From NCBI RefSeq assembly GCF_030272615.1, contig NC_081406.1, positions 400,162,939 to 400,226,938 of the forward strand: a stretch of 64,000 bases of DNA, read 5' to 3'. Below, piece by piece: positions 55,304-64,000 of this stretch (within the stretch, counting starts at the first letter, position 1; each line of letters starts with the position of its first letter). The notes beneath the pieces are model-generated. The model was given only the letters and a program-made list of their open reading frames with translations. It was not told the DNA's origin and did no database searches. The stretch is from Cryptomeria japonica. Its lineage: Eukaryota; Streptophyta; Pinopsida; Cupressales; Cupressaceae. The position numbers were made by a program, and so were the translations under genes.

Positions 55304-55343
55304 AATTTGTAGCCTCTTTCCTAAAGGAAAGAGGCTACAAATT
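55304..55343. repeat. 19-bp perfect inverted repeat, 2-nt loop
   Basis: Arms AATTTGTAGCCTCTTTCCT and AGGAAAGAGGCTACAAATT surround AA. It lies within the open frame at 55180-55386, 65 bp before a splice-acceptor-like site. Confidence 0.9.
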
Positions 55344-55406
55344 GTTGCTGAATGTCTCATCACTATCTCCTTTAAGCATCACATAAAAAAGCTTTTATCT
55401 TTCTAG

Positions 55407-55579
55407 AATACCCCGCTATTCCCATGCATAGTGCAGTTAACTCCGCCCTCGTTCCCAATCAAGCAGCAAAGAGGATCTATTTCTCTTCAACCAGCTTTGA
55501 TCGATTGGTTTGTGTGCTCCCCCTTGATCAACTAGGTCCCCGGCGAGAACTGGATGAAGATGATATGATTTATGGATGA
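55407..55579 (+). other. Candidate last exon of an unidentified gene
   Basis: A strong acceptor (GCTTTTATCTTTCTAG, ending 55406) is followed by an open frame: YPAIPMHSAVNSALVPNQ, AAKRIYFSSTSFDRLVC, VLPLDQLGPRRELDEDDM, IYG, then TGA at 55577-55579. G+C and codon use are clearly higher than in the surroundings and there is no low complexity. A methionine at 55424 could also start a 51-residue ORF. I do not recognise the family. Terminal exon of a plus-strand host gene is the best reading. Confidence 0.4.
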
Positions 55580-56211
55580 CTAGATAGTTTCATGCAGGTG
55601 AATTATGCTATATTTTAGCTTTCCTCATTTCTGGTTTTGAGCTGTGATACTTTTCATCATCAACATTTCAGATCATACTGCATGATCCATCATCAGGATG
55701 AAGCAAATATTTATTTCAGTATAAATATTAGTTACTATTATTATATATTTTTTAATATATTAACAAATATATTATTAAGATATAGAGAGTATTCTATTAA
55801 TATAGATTAATCCAATATAATTAACGATAGATATTTAATACCTCAGCAAACAACATGAAACAAATGGTTGTTCATGCTGAAGAAATCATGAAAAGCATTT
55901 AGCGCTCTGTCTCTGTTTCTGCAGGGGTCCTTGTCCTATCTTTTTGCTGTCGCTGTGCTTTCCTTTTGCTGACTGTTTCTGGTTTTTATAGGTTATGTTA
56001 TGTAAGTTGATCCTTTCCGGTGGGATCTTTTTGTCTTTTTGAAGTGACCAGGCACTTTTTTTTCTCGTAGCTCTGTTCTCTTGGATTGTACAAGGTTCGG
56101 GTACCTTTCAAATACCTGCTTTTACTTAATCAAAACGATAGATATTTAATATGGTATTAGTTTATAGAAATATATAAGATTTCTGGCAAAGATGTTACGA
56201 AATGTCCTTAA
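55580..56211. other. Unassigned; possible 3' UTR and flank
   Basis: AT-rich with TATATA runs at 55736-55830, then a less AT-rich stretch at 55900-56110. No gene recognised. Confidence 0.25.
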
Positions 56212-57360
56212 GTGCCTAAAAGAGAGAAGAGAGGCAAGAATGCCCTACCTGCCAATTTCAACCCTAAATCAACTATAAATTCTTTTATTGGCCCACAATT
56301 TTGGCATTCATCTTCTAAGGAGATTTCTAGCATTCTTCATTTTTTACCAAATTTCCCCATTCCTTGCAATATTCTAGTGGCACAACCTTCACCTAAAAGT
56401 AATGCCTGGAAAAAAGAGACAAGATGAGGCTAATAAAATGCCAATGGTAAACTTTTGATTCAACAATAATATAGCCTTCAATGTGGCAAGCAGTCCATAT
56501 TAGAAGGGTTGGTAAATGCATTAAAAGTTGTCGATGTGCAGTTTAAGAATCCATTGGCTAAGGATTTTAGTAGCCCATTTCTAGAGGAAACCATTAAAAA
56601 AACAAATCTTGTACTTGATGAACAAAGGAAACTATAGCGGACAAAAGGCTGCAGCATTTGATCAAATGGATATACAAATGGTAGGAATAAGTCCATAAAT
56701 GCATTACACAAAGTCAAGAATGTTGTTACCTTGTACAATATGTTGTAGGGCATGATCCAAAAGGATGGGGTGGAGTATGTTGTTGCCAATGTAGCAACAT
56801 ATGTAGTAGGGGTAGACTTATACAAGAAAGACATCCACCATTTGTTGGAGCCTTTGTGCCTCACATTGCTTGGATTTGATACTTGACGACATTGAGAAGA
56901 CTCGATGGGTTAAAAGTGTTGTTGAAGCTACTAGACAATTTACCTAAATTATCTACAACCATACTTGGGCCTTTAGTTTAATAAAGAGCACGTTTAAAAA
57001 AGGAGCTTGTGAAATCAAGGGTGACACAATTTGCCACCAACCTCTTCACCATGCAAAGAATTGTAGCCTCAATTACTTCTCCCAAGTAGATGTTTGTGAG
57101 CAATGCCTTGATACTCAACCAATTTTTTATTATTGTTTTTTTTATTTTCTAATAATTTGAAATTTATTTTCAATTTTTTTCAGTGAAAGCCTTTGGTCAA
57201 GGTTTTGTGTTTGGTGGATGTGGATGTCATATCAATTATCTTTTTGAAGCCATAGGTAGAACCAAAGAGGACAGTCTGCATTACTATCATGGTAACAAGA
57301 AAAATATGAAATCACTTGGTGCATCATTGATTGTAGATGAATGACCCAACTCCACCAAAG
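56212..57360 (+). pseudogene. Second hAT-like transposase remnant
   Basis: Short matching blocks occur in several frames: TYVVGVDLYKKDIHHLLEP, then DDIEKTRWVKSVVEATRQFT, IIYNHTWAFSLIKSTFKK, TICHQPLHHAKN and SLNYFS. Their order follows the hAT DUF659-to-RNase-H-like region, where proteins usually carry C-x-x-H-x-L-D-L-x-L-x-D-I, K-x-V-x-x-A, and F-I-Y-N-H. The DDIEKTRWVK block at about 56885-56920 is the best kept. It is not closely related to the copy at 50463. The 56212-56427 frame may be its N-terminus. Confidence 0.55.
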
Positions 57361-57444
57361 AATTCATATCTTGGTGTACTACCTGAAAGCAAAATCATTC
57401 CAAGTTTCATAATGATTTTTTTCCTTGGAAATTTTACATTGTAG

Positions 57445-57514
57445 TGTTCTTTTCTACTAAATCTACTCATCCATTGTTGTGTTCTTTTCTACTAAATCTA
57501 CCCATGCATTGATA
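57445..57514. repeat. 35-bp tandem duplication
   Basis: Units 57445-57479 and 57480-57514, each TGTTCTTTTCTACTAAATCT and so on, two differences. Confidence 0.8.
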
Positions 57515-57590
57515 CTTGATTCCTTTGTTATTCCCATCATGGGTAAATCTCACACACAAATCCAAATTGAATGGCCTTAAATTCTACCTT

Positions 57591-58108
57591 TGATCCGAAT
57601 TATGGATTCAGATGACAACACCTAAAGTGAGAACCTACGGTATTGTGGATTTGCTTACACAAACAAGGTAACCACAGAATTGAAGCAAGCCAAAAAGTGA
57701 TTCATTCTATTCGAAAATCCAACATATAACAATTAATGAGATTCCAAGGGTCACCAAAACCCCTTGAGAATCGAAACTCAATAGTCATATTTGTTTATTA
57801 CATAATAAAATCAAAAACTACGAAATTTTCAAAAAACTATATCAAATTTTGTCCTAACTTTGACAAGACCTAACTTTCTACTCAAAGGTCGAAATTGTGA
57901 GTCGTTTAACTCGTTGGAAAGGTCTCCAAGAGTTGAAGGCAAAGTCCTGAAAGAGATTGCCTATGGCAACACTCTCAAGGACCGAGCAAAGTTTCAAGGG
58001 CTGAAAATGCCCCGAAGGCCTTCAAAACTCCCAATTACTAACATGTAGAAAAAACTAGAAAAAAATATGAAAATATTTTTTTCGATATTTCAAAATCGTT
58101 TCTGATCA
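57591..58108 (-). repeat. 3' LTR of the chromovirus
   Basis: 518 bp, next to the polypurine tract. Confidence 0.95.
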
Positions 58109-58125
58109 TTACTTCCCCCCTTGAA
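58109..58125 (-). promoter_or_regulatory. Polypurine tract of the chromovirus
   Basis: Minus strand reads AAGGGGGGAAGTAA just before the 3' LTR. Confidence 0.8.
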
Positions 58126-61100
58126 AAGCTATGGGCCCCATTGCATCAACACTCTGGAGGAGATGAGGAAAATGGAGCTGAAGCTGCTCCCAGGTAAACC
58201 ACTTTCCTTGTTGAGCAATCTGCCCTGCTCGAACCACTTTGTACAGATAGATCTGCTGCTGTTTCAGGGTTTTCACCATGGTGTCCACAATCTGATCACA
58301 TTGCAATGGAGAAGCTGCATCTGGATTCAATTCTGTAGTGGAAATTTTTTCTGCAACATCTAATAGTGGGGTAAAATATGGCTTAAAGAGTTCCACATTG
58401 AAGACTGGATGAAGACCCAGAAAAGGGGGTAAATTGAGCTCAAAAGCATTATCACCAACTTGCTTGATGATTGTGTATGGCACATAACGCAGAGGACGAA
58501 GCTTCCTATTGGCACCCTACAATCGTTCCTTCTAGATATGCAACCACACCTTGTCCCCGACATGAAAATTAAGGGGAGTGCGATGCTCATCATGTCTCTC
58601 TTTATATTTCTTATTGGTATACTCCAAGATTTCATGAACTTGTTGTTGCAGATGATGAATTCTATCAATGAACCGTGCTGCCTTATCTTCCTCCTTATCA
58701 ACACGTGGAACCAAATCAGGTTGAATAAGTGGTATGGCAACATCCATGGGTGCAAGTGGTTGATAACCAAGACAAACCTCAAATGGGTTGTGACCAGTTG
58801 AACTGTGAATTGCCCTGTTGTAGCTATGTTGAACATATGGAAGACTTTCATCCCATGTGCAGGGATGTTTTGAGTGATACATGCGTAGGAAGTGAATGAT
58901 CATCCAATTCACTACCTCTGTTTGGCCATTTGTTTGAGGATGGAAAGCAGTAGACTTTGTTAATTTTGTGTCCATCTTCTCCCATAATGTAGACTAGAAC
59001 TTACTAAGAAACCTATTGTCCCTATCTGAAATAATGCTATTCGGCAGACCAAAATGAACCCAAATGTGTCCAAAGAAAAGCTTTGCAATGTCCTCTGCAG
59101 AAATTGTCTTTTTACAAGCCACTATTACTGCCATTTTTGAGAACCTATCTACCACAACATACACACAATCGTGGCCTCTTTTGGTGGCAAGAAGACTAGA
59201 CATAAAGTCCATAGAAACTGAATGCCAAGGTTTTTCAGGAACAGTAAGTGGCGAATATAGTTTACGATTGGCAGGCTTAGCAATAGCACATGCAGTACAA
59301 GCTTGAATATATGAAATGACATCATTTCTCAACTTTGGCCAATAAAAATACCTCTGAAGTATAGCAGTAATATTACCTATTCCAAAATGACCAGCAACCT
59401 TACTAAAATGAGCTTCCCATATCAGCTTTTTGAGTTCTGCATTGGGCACACAGATTTGGCCAAGGTGACAAAGCATTCCATCCTACAAATAGAAGTCATT
59501 CACTTGATTTCCCTTCACCAATTGATTATAAACATCTGCAAACTCAACATCATTCTCATACAAGTGAGCCCAGGCTTCAGTTTGATGACCACATGTGTCC
59601 AATACCATACTTATAGTTGCAATCGGAGGCCTGCTCAAACAGTCTGCTACTTTGTTAGTGCTTCCCTTCTTGTGGCGAATATTGAGATGAAATTGTTGAA
59701 GATAGGCTGACCATCGTTGATGTTGATCATTCTGCAACTTCCCTTGTGTTTGCAAAAATTGAAGAGGTTTGTGGTCTGTGTGGATGACAGACTCCTTACC
59801 CAAAATATAATGTTTCAACTGCTTACAAGCTTGAACGATAGCATACAATTTCTTGTCATAAGTGGGATACCGACGCACTGTATCAGGAAAAGTCTCACTA
59901 TGATATGCAACTGGGTGACCATGTTGCATGAAGACTGCTCCTAGGGCATATTCTGATGCATCAGTTTGTATTTCAAATGGTTGTTGTAGGTCAAGAAGAG
60001 AAAAAATTGGTGCAGAACATAACCTACGTTTTAACTCCTCGAATGCTTCTTGTTGAGCACCTGTCCATTTGAACTTTGCTTGTGTTCCCCCCCGCAATGA
60101 CTGATTTAAAGGCCAAGACAAATGGGAAAACCCCAACACAAATCTGCGATAAAAGTTTGCCAACCCCAAGAAACTTCGTAACTCTGTGAGATTTCAAGGA
60201 GATGGCCAGTCCTTAATCACTTGTATCTTGTCAGGATCAACATGGACACCCTCACTGTCAATAACATACCCTAAGTATCTAATACTCTGCATACCAAAGA
60301 AGCACTTCTTCTCTTTGTTTGCATAAAGCCCATGATCTTGTAAAGTTGAGAGAAGTTTTTCCACATGTTGCAAATGTTCCTCCCAAGTTTTGCTGAAGAT
60401 GAGTATGTCATCCATATATACCACCACAAAGGAATCAGTGAACGGTCTGAGTACATCATTCATCATTCTCATGAATGTCGCTGGGGCATTTGTTAGACCA
60501 AAAGGCATCACTAGCCATTCAAACAACCCCTATTTAGATTTGAAAGTTGTCTTCCACACATCGACTGAGTCAATTGGTACTTGATGGTATCCCGATTTCA
60601 AATCAATTTTTGTGAAGAATCGGGCCCCTCTAAGCTCCAAAATGTCATCTATCCGGGGAAGTGGATACCTATTTTTTATTGTAATTTTGTTCAAGGCCCT
60701 ATAGTCAATACAAAGTCTCCAAGTTCCATCCTTTTTCTTTGCCAGAACAATGGGACTGCCACAGGGTGATGCACTTGGACAACTATGTCCCTTCTCAATC
60801 AATTCTTGTATTTGCCTCTTAATTTCATTATTTTCTAATAATGATCTAAGGTAGATTGGTTCATTAGGCAATGGAGTTCCCGGTATCAAATCAATAGTAT
60901 GTCTCACTTGGCAGTGTGAAGGTACCCCAGTTGGTAACTTAAACAAATTCTCATATTTTATCAAAATCTGATCCATTGATATTTTCTGCAGTGTTGTGGT
61001 GTTTGTGATGGCATGGGAATTATATACTGATTTCCTTTCTTCTTCAGAACGAATCATCAATAATATGAATGTTCTTGTTCTAGCAATCAACATCCTACAT

Positions 61101-61389
61101 TGCTTAGCACTAATCAAAGATGTAGAGTGTGCAGGGCTTACCTATGGTATTCGGTATTTCTGCTCACCCAATCTAATTGTCACGCTGCGAGGTTTGGACT
61201 CATAAACACCATGGCACTGGTACATATATGGTTGTCCTAGCAAAACATCACAAACATCTAGAGAGGCTACATCACAGATTACCTCATCTTTGAAAGGCTT
61301 TATAGAGTATGAAAGGCGACATTACTGGTGGACTTGAATATCTCTCCCTTGACTTACCCATCCCATTGAGTAGGGTTGTGGTTGTGCTG
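58109..61389 (-). pseudogene. pol: Chromovirus pol with in-frame stops
   Basis: Reverse transcriptase: [34 protein letters not shown], then [18 protein letters not shown] and [11 protein letters not shown] at about 60400-60430 (catalytic DD kept). RNase H: QTDASEYALGAVFMQ, SETFPDTVRRYPTYDKKLYA, VIHTDHKPLQ. Integrase: GHFGIGNITAILQRYFYWP, CTACAIAKP, VSMDFMSSL, VVVDRFSKM, HPQTNGQTE. The C-terminus has VYNVEL-like HPVFNVELFKPY, then KQQQIYLYKVVRAG, KWFTWEQL and HFPHLL, matching a chromodomain. Stops lie at about 60530, 60194, 59483, 58994 and 58532, all in the same frame, with more upstream of 61117. No frameshift was seen in pol. Confidence 0.9.
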
Positions 61390-62535
61390 TTATTTCAGAT
61401 TCAGTCTCTTCACAGTCTCTGCTGATATTAGGTTCTTTTGACTTCCACTATCAATAATAAAGTGCAGGGCTTTTCCTCCGACCCACATTTGTGAATGGAA
61501 AAATCTTTCCTCATCCTCCCGAGGCAATATCTTTGTAGTAGCTACTATTGCATATGGATCAGCCTCAACGACCTGTTCATGACTTTCTTTTGTGCAAGAT
61601 TCTGCCACCTTGGGTTCTACCTTGTCGTCATGTGTCTCCATCATTAAACTTTTTATAGTCCTGCAATCTTTTGTGTTATGAGAGGGACTTTTATGGAATT
61701 CACACCGCATGCCGATCTCTTGTGCCTTCTTCATACCCCATGCCTTTTTCGGTGGTGAATTGGGAGAAGATTCCTTGGAAGTTTGTTTCCCTGCAGTTTT
61801 GCCACCTTCACCCTTCCATTTGTTGTTTGCAAAGTTTTCCCTCCTTCCTTTCTGTTTGAATTTCTCCTCAATTTTTGTAGCAAATTTATATGCACTAGGT
61901 AAAGTCTCTATGTTCAGGAATTCCATTTCGGTTTGGATATACCTATGGAGCTCGTTTTGATATTTTAGAACTCGATGCTTCTCACAATCTTTGATGACAA
62001 GTTTTGCTGCTAAAGCATGAAACATATTAGTATATTCCTAAACAGTTTGGTCCTTTTTCTGTCAAAGCAATTGCCACTGCATATATTTATGTTCATATGT
62101 ATCTACAAGAAAATATTCTTCCTTTATGTGCTCCATGAATTCTCCCCATATGGGTTTTTGATCAAAAATAAAAGTATTACCAGTTTCTACTGCCTTGGAT
62201 GCTAACTTTGCTTCCCACGAATCTTTCACATGATTTTCAGCTTTGAAAAGAGCGAAGGTAATTTTCTCTTCATCTGAGAACTAGTTGACAGAGAAATACC
62301 TTTCCACTTTTGAAACCCAATCATCAACAGCATCCGCATCAATCTTTCCTTGAAACACGGGTATATCGAAATTCACTTGCACCTTGAATGGTGTATACCC
62401 CGTGAATGGCGGGTTTGCTTGTGACCCACGACTTTCCAGCATGTGCTTGAACTGCTCCATCATTTCTTCACGTTGTTATGTTAATGCATCTGCAACCAAC
62501 ACTTTAATGTCATCGTCAGTCTGCAACTTAGCCAT
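61390..62535 (-). pseudogene. gag: Chromovirus gag and protease
   Basis: The start is ATG at 62533-62535 (MAKLQTDDDIKVLVADALT). Stops interrupt the same frame at about 62475, 62281 and further on. Blocks include MMEQFKHMLESRG, FDIPVFQGKIDADAVDDWV (Gag core) and KDCEKHRVLKYQNELHRYIQ. A basic linker leads to CEFHKSPSHNTKDC, the zinc-knuckle position. Protease follows with FIIDSGSQKNLIS (D-S-G catalytic block). Pol is in the next frame, so a frame change near 61390 separates gag-protease from reverse transcriptase. Whether that is programmed or a lesion cannot be told here. Confidence 0.8.
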
Positions 62536-62641
62536 CTGCGATCATGTGCGTCTCAAAGGAAGGTAGTCTAAAGGATTCCTTGTTTCCAACCCCAATCTTT
62601 GATATGTTGATTGCATGCGATATGACATACAGAAGCGAACT

Positions 62642-62654
62642 TGCTCTGATACCA
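62642..62654 (-). promoter_or_regulatory. Primer-binding site of the chromovirus
   Basis: Minus strand reads TGGTATCAGAGCA one base after the 5' LTR, the initiator tRNA-Met type. Confidence 0.85.
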
Positions 62655-62655
62655 C

Positions 62656-63172
62656 TGATCCGAATTATGGATTCGGATGACAAAACCTAAGTGAGAACTT
62701 GCGGTATTGTGGATTTGCTTACACAAACAAGGTAAACACAGAATTGAAGCAAGCCAAAAAGTGGTGCATTCTATTCGAAAATCCAACATATAACAATTCA
62801 TGAGATTCCAAGGGTCACCAAAACCCCTTGAGAATCGAAACTCAATAGTCATATTTGTTTATTACATAATAAAATCAAAAACTACGAAATTTTCAAAAAA
62901 CTATATCAAATTTTGTCCTAACTTTGACTAGACCTAACTTTCTACTCAGGGCTCGAAATTGCGAGTCGTTTAACTCGTTGGAAAGGTCTCCAAGAGTTGA
63001 AGGCGAAGTCCTGGAAGAGCTTGCCTACGGCAACGCTCTAAAGGACCGAGCAAAGTTTCAAGGGCTGAAAATGCCCTAAAGGCCTTCAAAAATCCCAATT
63101 ACTAAAATGTAGAAAAAACTAGAAAAAAATATGAAAATATTTTTTTCGATATTTCAAAATTGTTTCTGATCA
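62656..63172 (-). repeat. 5' LTR of the chromovirus
   Basis: 517 bp, about 95% identical to the 3' LTR. Confidence 0.95.
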
Positions 63173-63177
63173 ACCTT

Positions 63178-63480
63178 TCAAATCAGATACCAGAAGATCT
63201 ATGGGCAAGATGGATCTTGGTTGATCCATTGCGTGTATGGGACGGTCTCGGTACAATCTACGCGCATCTCGGAATTATCACTTCATTCAATGGATGGGGC
63301 AGAATGAGATGTATTTTATTCCCGGATGGATACAGAGATATAGATAGACCTGGGCCCGATCCATGAGATGTATGTGCAGCCCAAATACCCATGGGATACC
63401 CCTACCCACCTCCCCATTCAATTCATTCCTCATTATGAAAGGGCAGGCTTCCATTCCTCGAACCACATATGCACCTCCAC
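63178..63480 (+). other. Unidentified G+C-richer coding-like segment
   Basis: A plus-strand frame (up to TGA at 63364-63366) includes PEDLWARWILVDPLRVWDG and LGTIYAHLGIITSFNGWG, then FPDGYRDIDRPGPDP. After a frame change it continues with MYVQPKYPWDTPTHLP. Composition is clearly richer in G+C than its surroundings. It is the right flank of the chromovirus insertion. I could not place it in a family; a fragment of a host gene, an organelle-derived insert or a diverged element gag are all possible. Confidence 0.3.
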
Positions 63481-63579
63481 GGCGGGTTTCAATGCAAAAG
63501 CCTCTTGGCCATTCTAAGGAAGACTAAATTATAATTCACCAATGCCAAAGAAAATTGAAAATCATTTCTTGTAGATATG

Positions 63580-63760
63580 GAGACTTGAGCTAAAGAGGAT
63601 CTTCTCCACAACATTCATGGTAAGGAAGCTAATAGAGGAGCCTGGGAACATCTCAGCAAAATTTTTGCTCGAGCAAATGATGGGAGCATTGTCCAAATTA
63701 ATCATAAGATGAGCAAAACATGACCTTGCTGAATTCAACTGCATCTAAGTTTCACTTGGA
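63580..63760 (+). pseudogene. gag: Possible copia gag (UBN2-like) fragment
   Basis: Plus strand reads EDLLHNIHGKEANRGAWEHL then SKIFARANDGSIVQINHKMS, with stops soon after. The W-E-x-L-x-x-x-(Y/F)-x-x-x-N-D-x-x-x pattern resembles the first half of copia UBN2 Gag domains. It is short and isolated, so tentative. Confidence 0.35.
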
Positions 63761-64000
63761 AACTCGAGGAATTGGTATTGCAATTGAATTTAGTTGATTC
63801 AAAGTATGTGAAATCCAACAAAGAGCACATACATCTTACTCTGTAAGTTTTACCTCTTGATATGGTGACAAACATGGACACAATTAAAGAGAAGTGCTAC
63901 TCAGTGAAGAATTGTGACAACCAGCACAAAAAGTTGTGCCAATTGAACCAACATTGCCATACATGAAAAACATATGTAGTCCTCAAATATTTCAGCCATT
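63761..64000. other. Unassigned sequence
   Basis: It may continue the gag-like fragment (TIKEKCYSVKNCDNQHKKL in one frame); nothing firm. Confidence 0.25.

Larger units (their letters stand above)
57591..63172 (-). mobile_element. Complete Ty3/gypsy chromovirus, 5582 bp, target duplication ACCTT
   Basis: LTRs 57591-58108 (518 bp) and 62656-63172 (517 bp) both start TGATCCGAATTATGG and end GTTTCTGATCA. ACCTT flanks both sides (57586-57590, 63173-63177). On the minus strand the order is gag, protease, reverse transcriptase, RNase H, integrase, chromodomain-like end, polypurine tract. Reverse transcriptase before integrase is diagnostic of Ty3/gypsy. LTRs differ at 24 substitutions and one indel by hand count (about 4.6%). 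Pol keeps one frame throughout but has at least five in-frame stops. Confidence 0.95.

Overview
The window looks like nuclear DNA of a seed plant, most likely a conifer or other gymnosperm. It is AT-rich and almost entirely made of plant-type transposable elements in several states of decay: Ty1/copia and Ty3/gypsy LTR elements, non-LTR (LINE) elements and hAT transposase remnants. Many are nested, and many survive only as solo LTRs. No rRNA, tRNA, CRISPR array or bacterial-type operon was seen. The organism call is inference from element types and style, not from a marker gene.

Layout. 0-8.3 kb: LINE tail, an LTR remnant and a badly decayed copia element on the minus strand. 8.3-10.3 kb: 3' end and 3' LTR of a Sirevirus-like copia. 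10.3-18.4 kb: mostly unassigned, with a minus-strand LINE (13.1-15.9 kb) and a perfect three-copy 115-bp tandem repeat. 18.4-24.6 kb: unassigned DNA with old tandem duplications, cut by a 666-bp solo LTR. 24.567-29.619 kb: a complete copia element (296-bp LTRs, GACAA target duplication, gag-pol with three lesions). 31.5-38.2 kb: three LTRs nested inside each other, the outermost inside a coding-like exon. 39.1-40.6 kb: a solo LTR inside LINE-like sequence. 42.2-47.7 kb: a decayed copia whose LTR holds a 2.86-kb LTR element without coding capacity. 49.0-52.6 kb: a LINE abutting a hAT transposase pseudogene. 53.3-54.7 kb: another solo LTR. 56.2-57.4 kb: a second hAT remnant. 57.591-63.172 kb: a complete gypsy chromovirus (517/518-bp LTRs, ACCTT target duplication) inactivated mainly by in-frame stop codons.

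How the parts relate. Terminal TG...CA ends, 5-bp target duplications, primer-binding sites matching initiator tRNA-Met and polypurine tracts let most element borders be placed to the base. Nesting gives an insertion order. By hand count the LTR pairs differ by 5/296 (copia at 24.6 kb), about 40/832 (non-coding element at 44.8 kb) and 24/517 (chromovirus), so the 24.6-kb copia is the youngest dated insertion.

The best candidates for something undescribed are: the non-coding LTR element at 44.753-47.613 kb, with three different tandem arrays next to its polypurine tract; the 34-bp hairpin in the copia LTRs; and two solo LTRs whose left target junctions are tandemly duplicated. Host genes are not firmly identified; several candidate exons with good splice sites are listed at low confidence.
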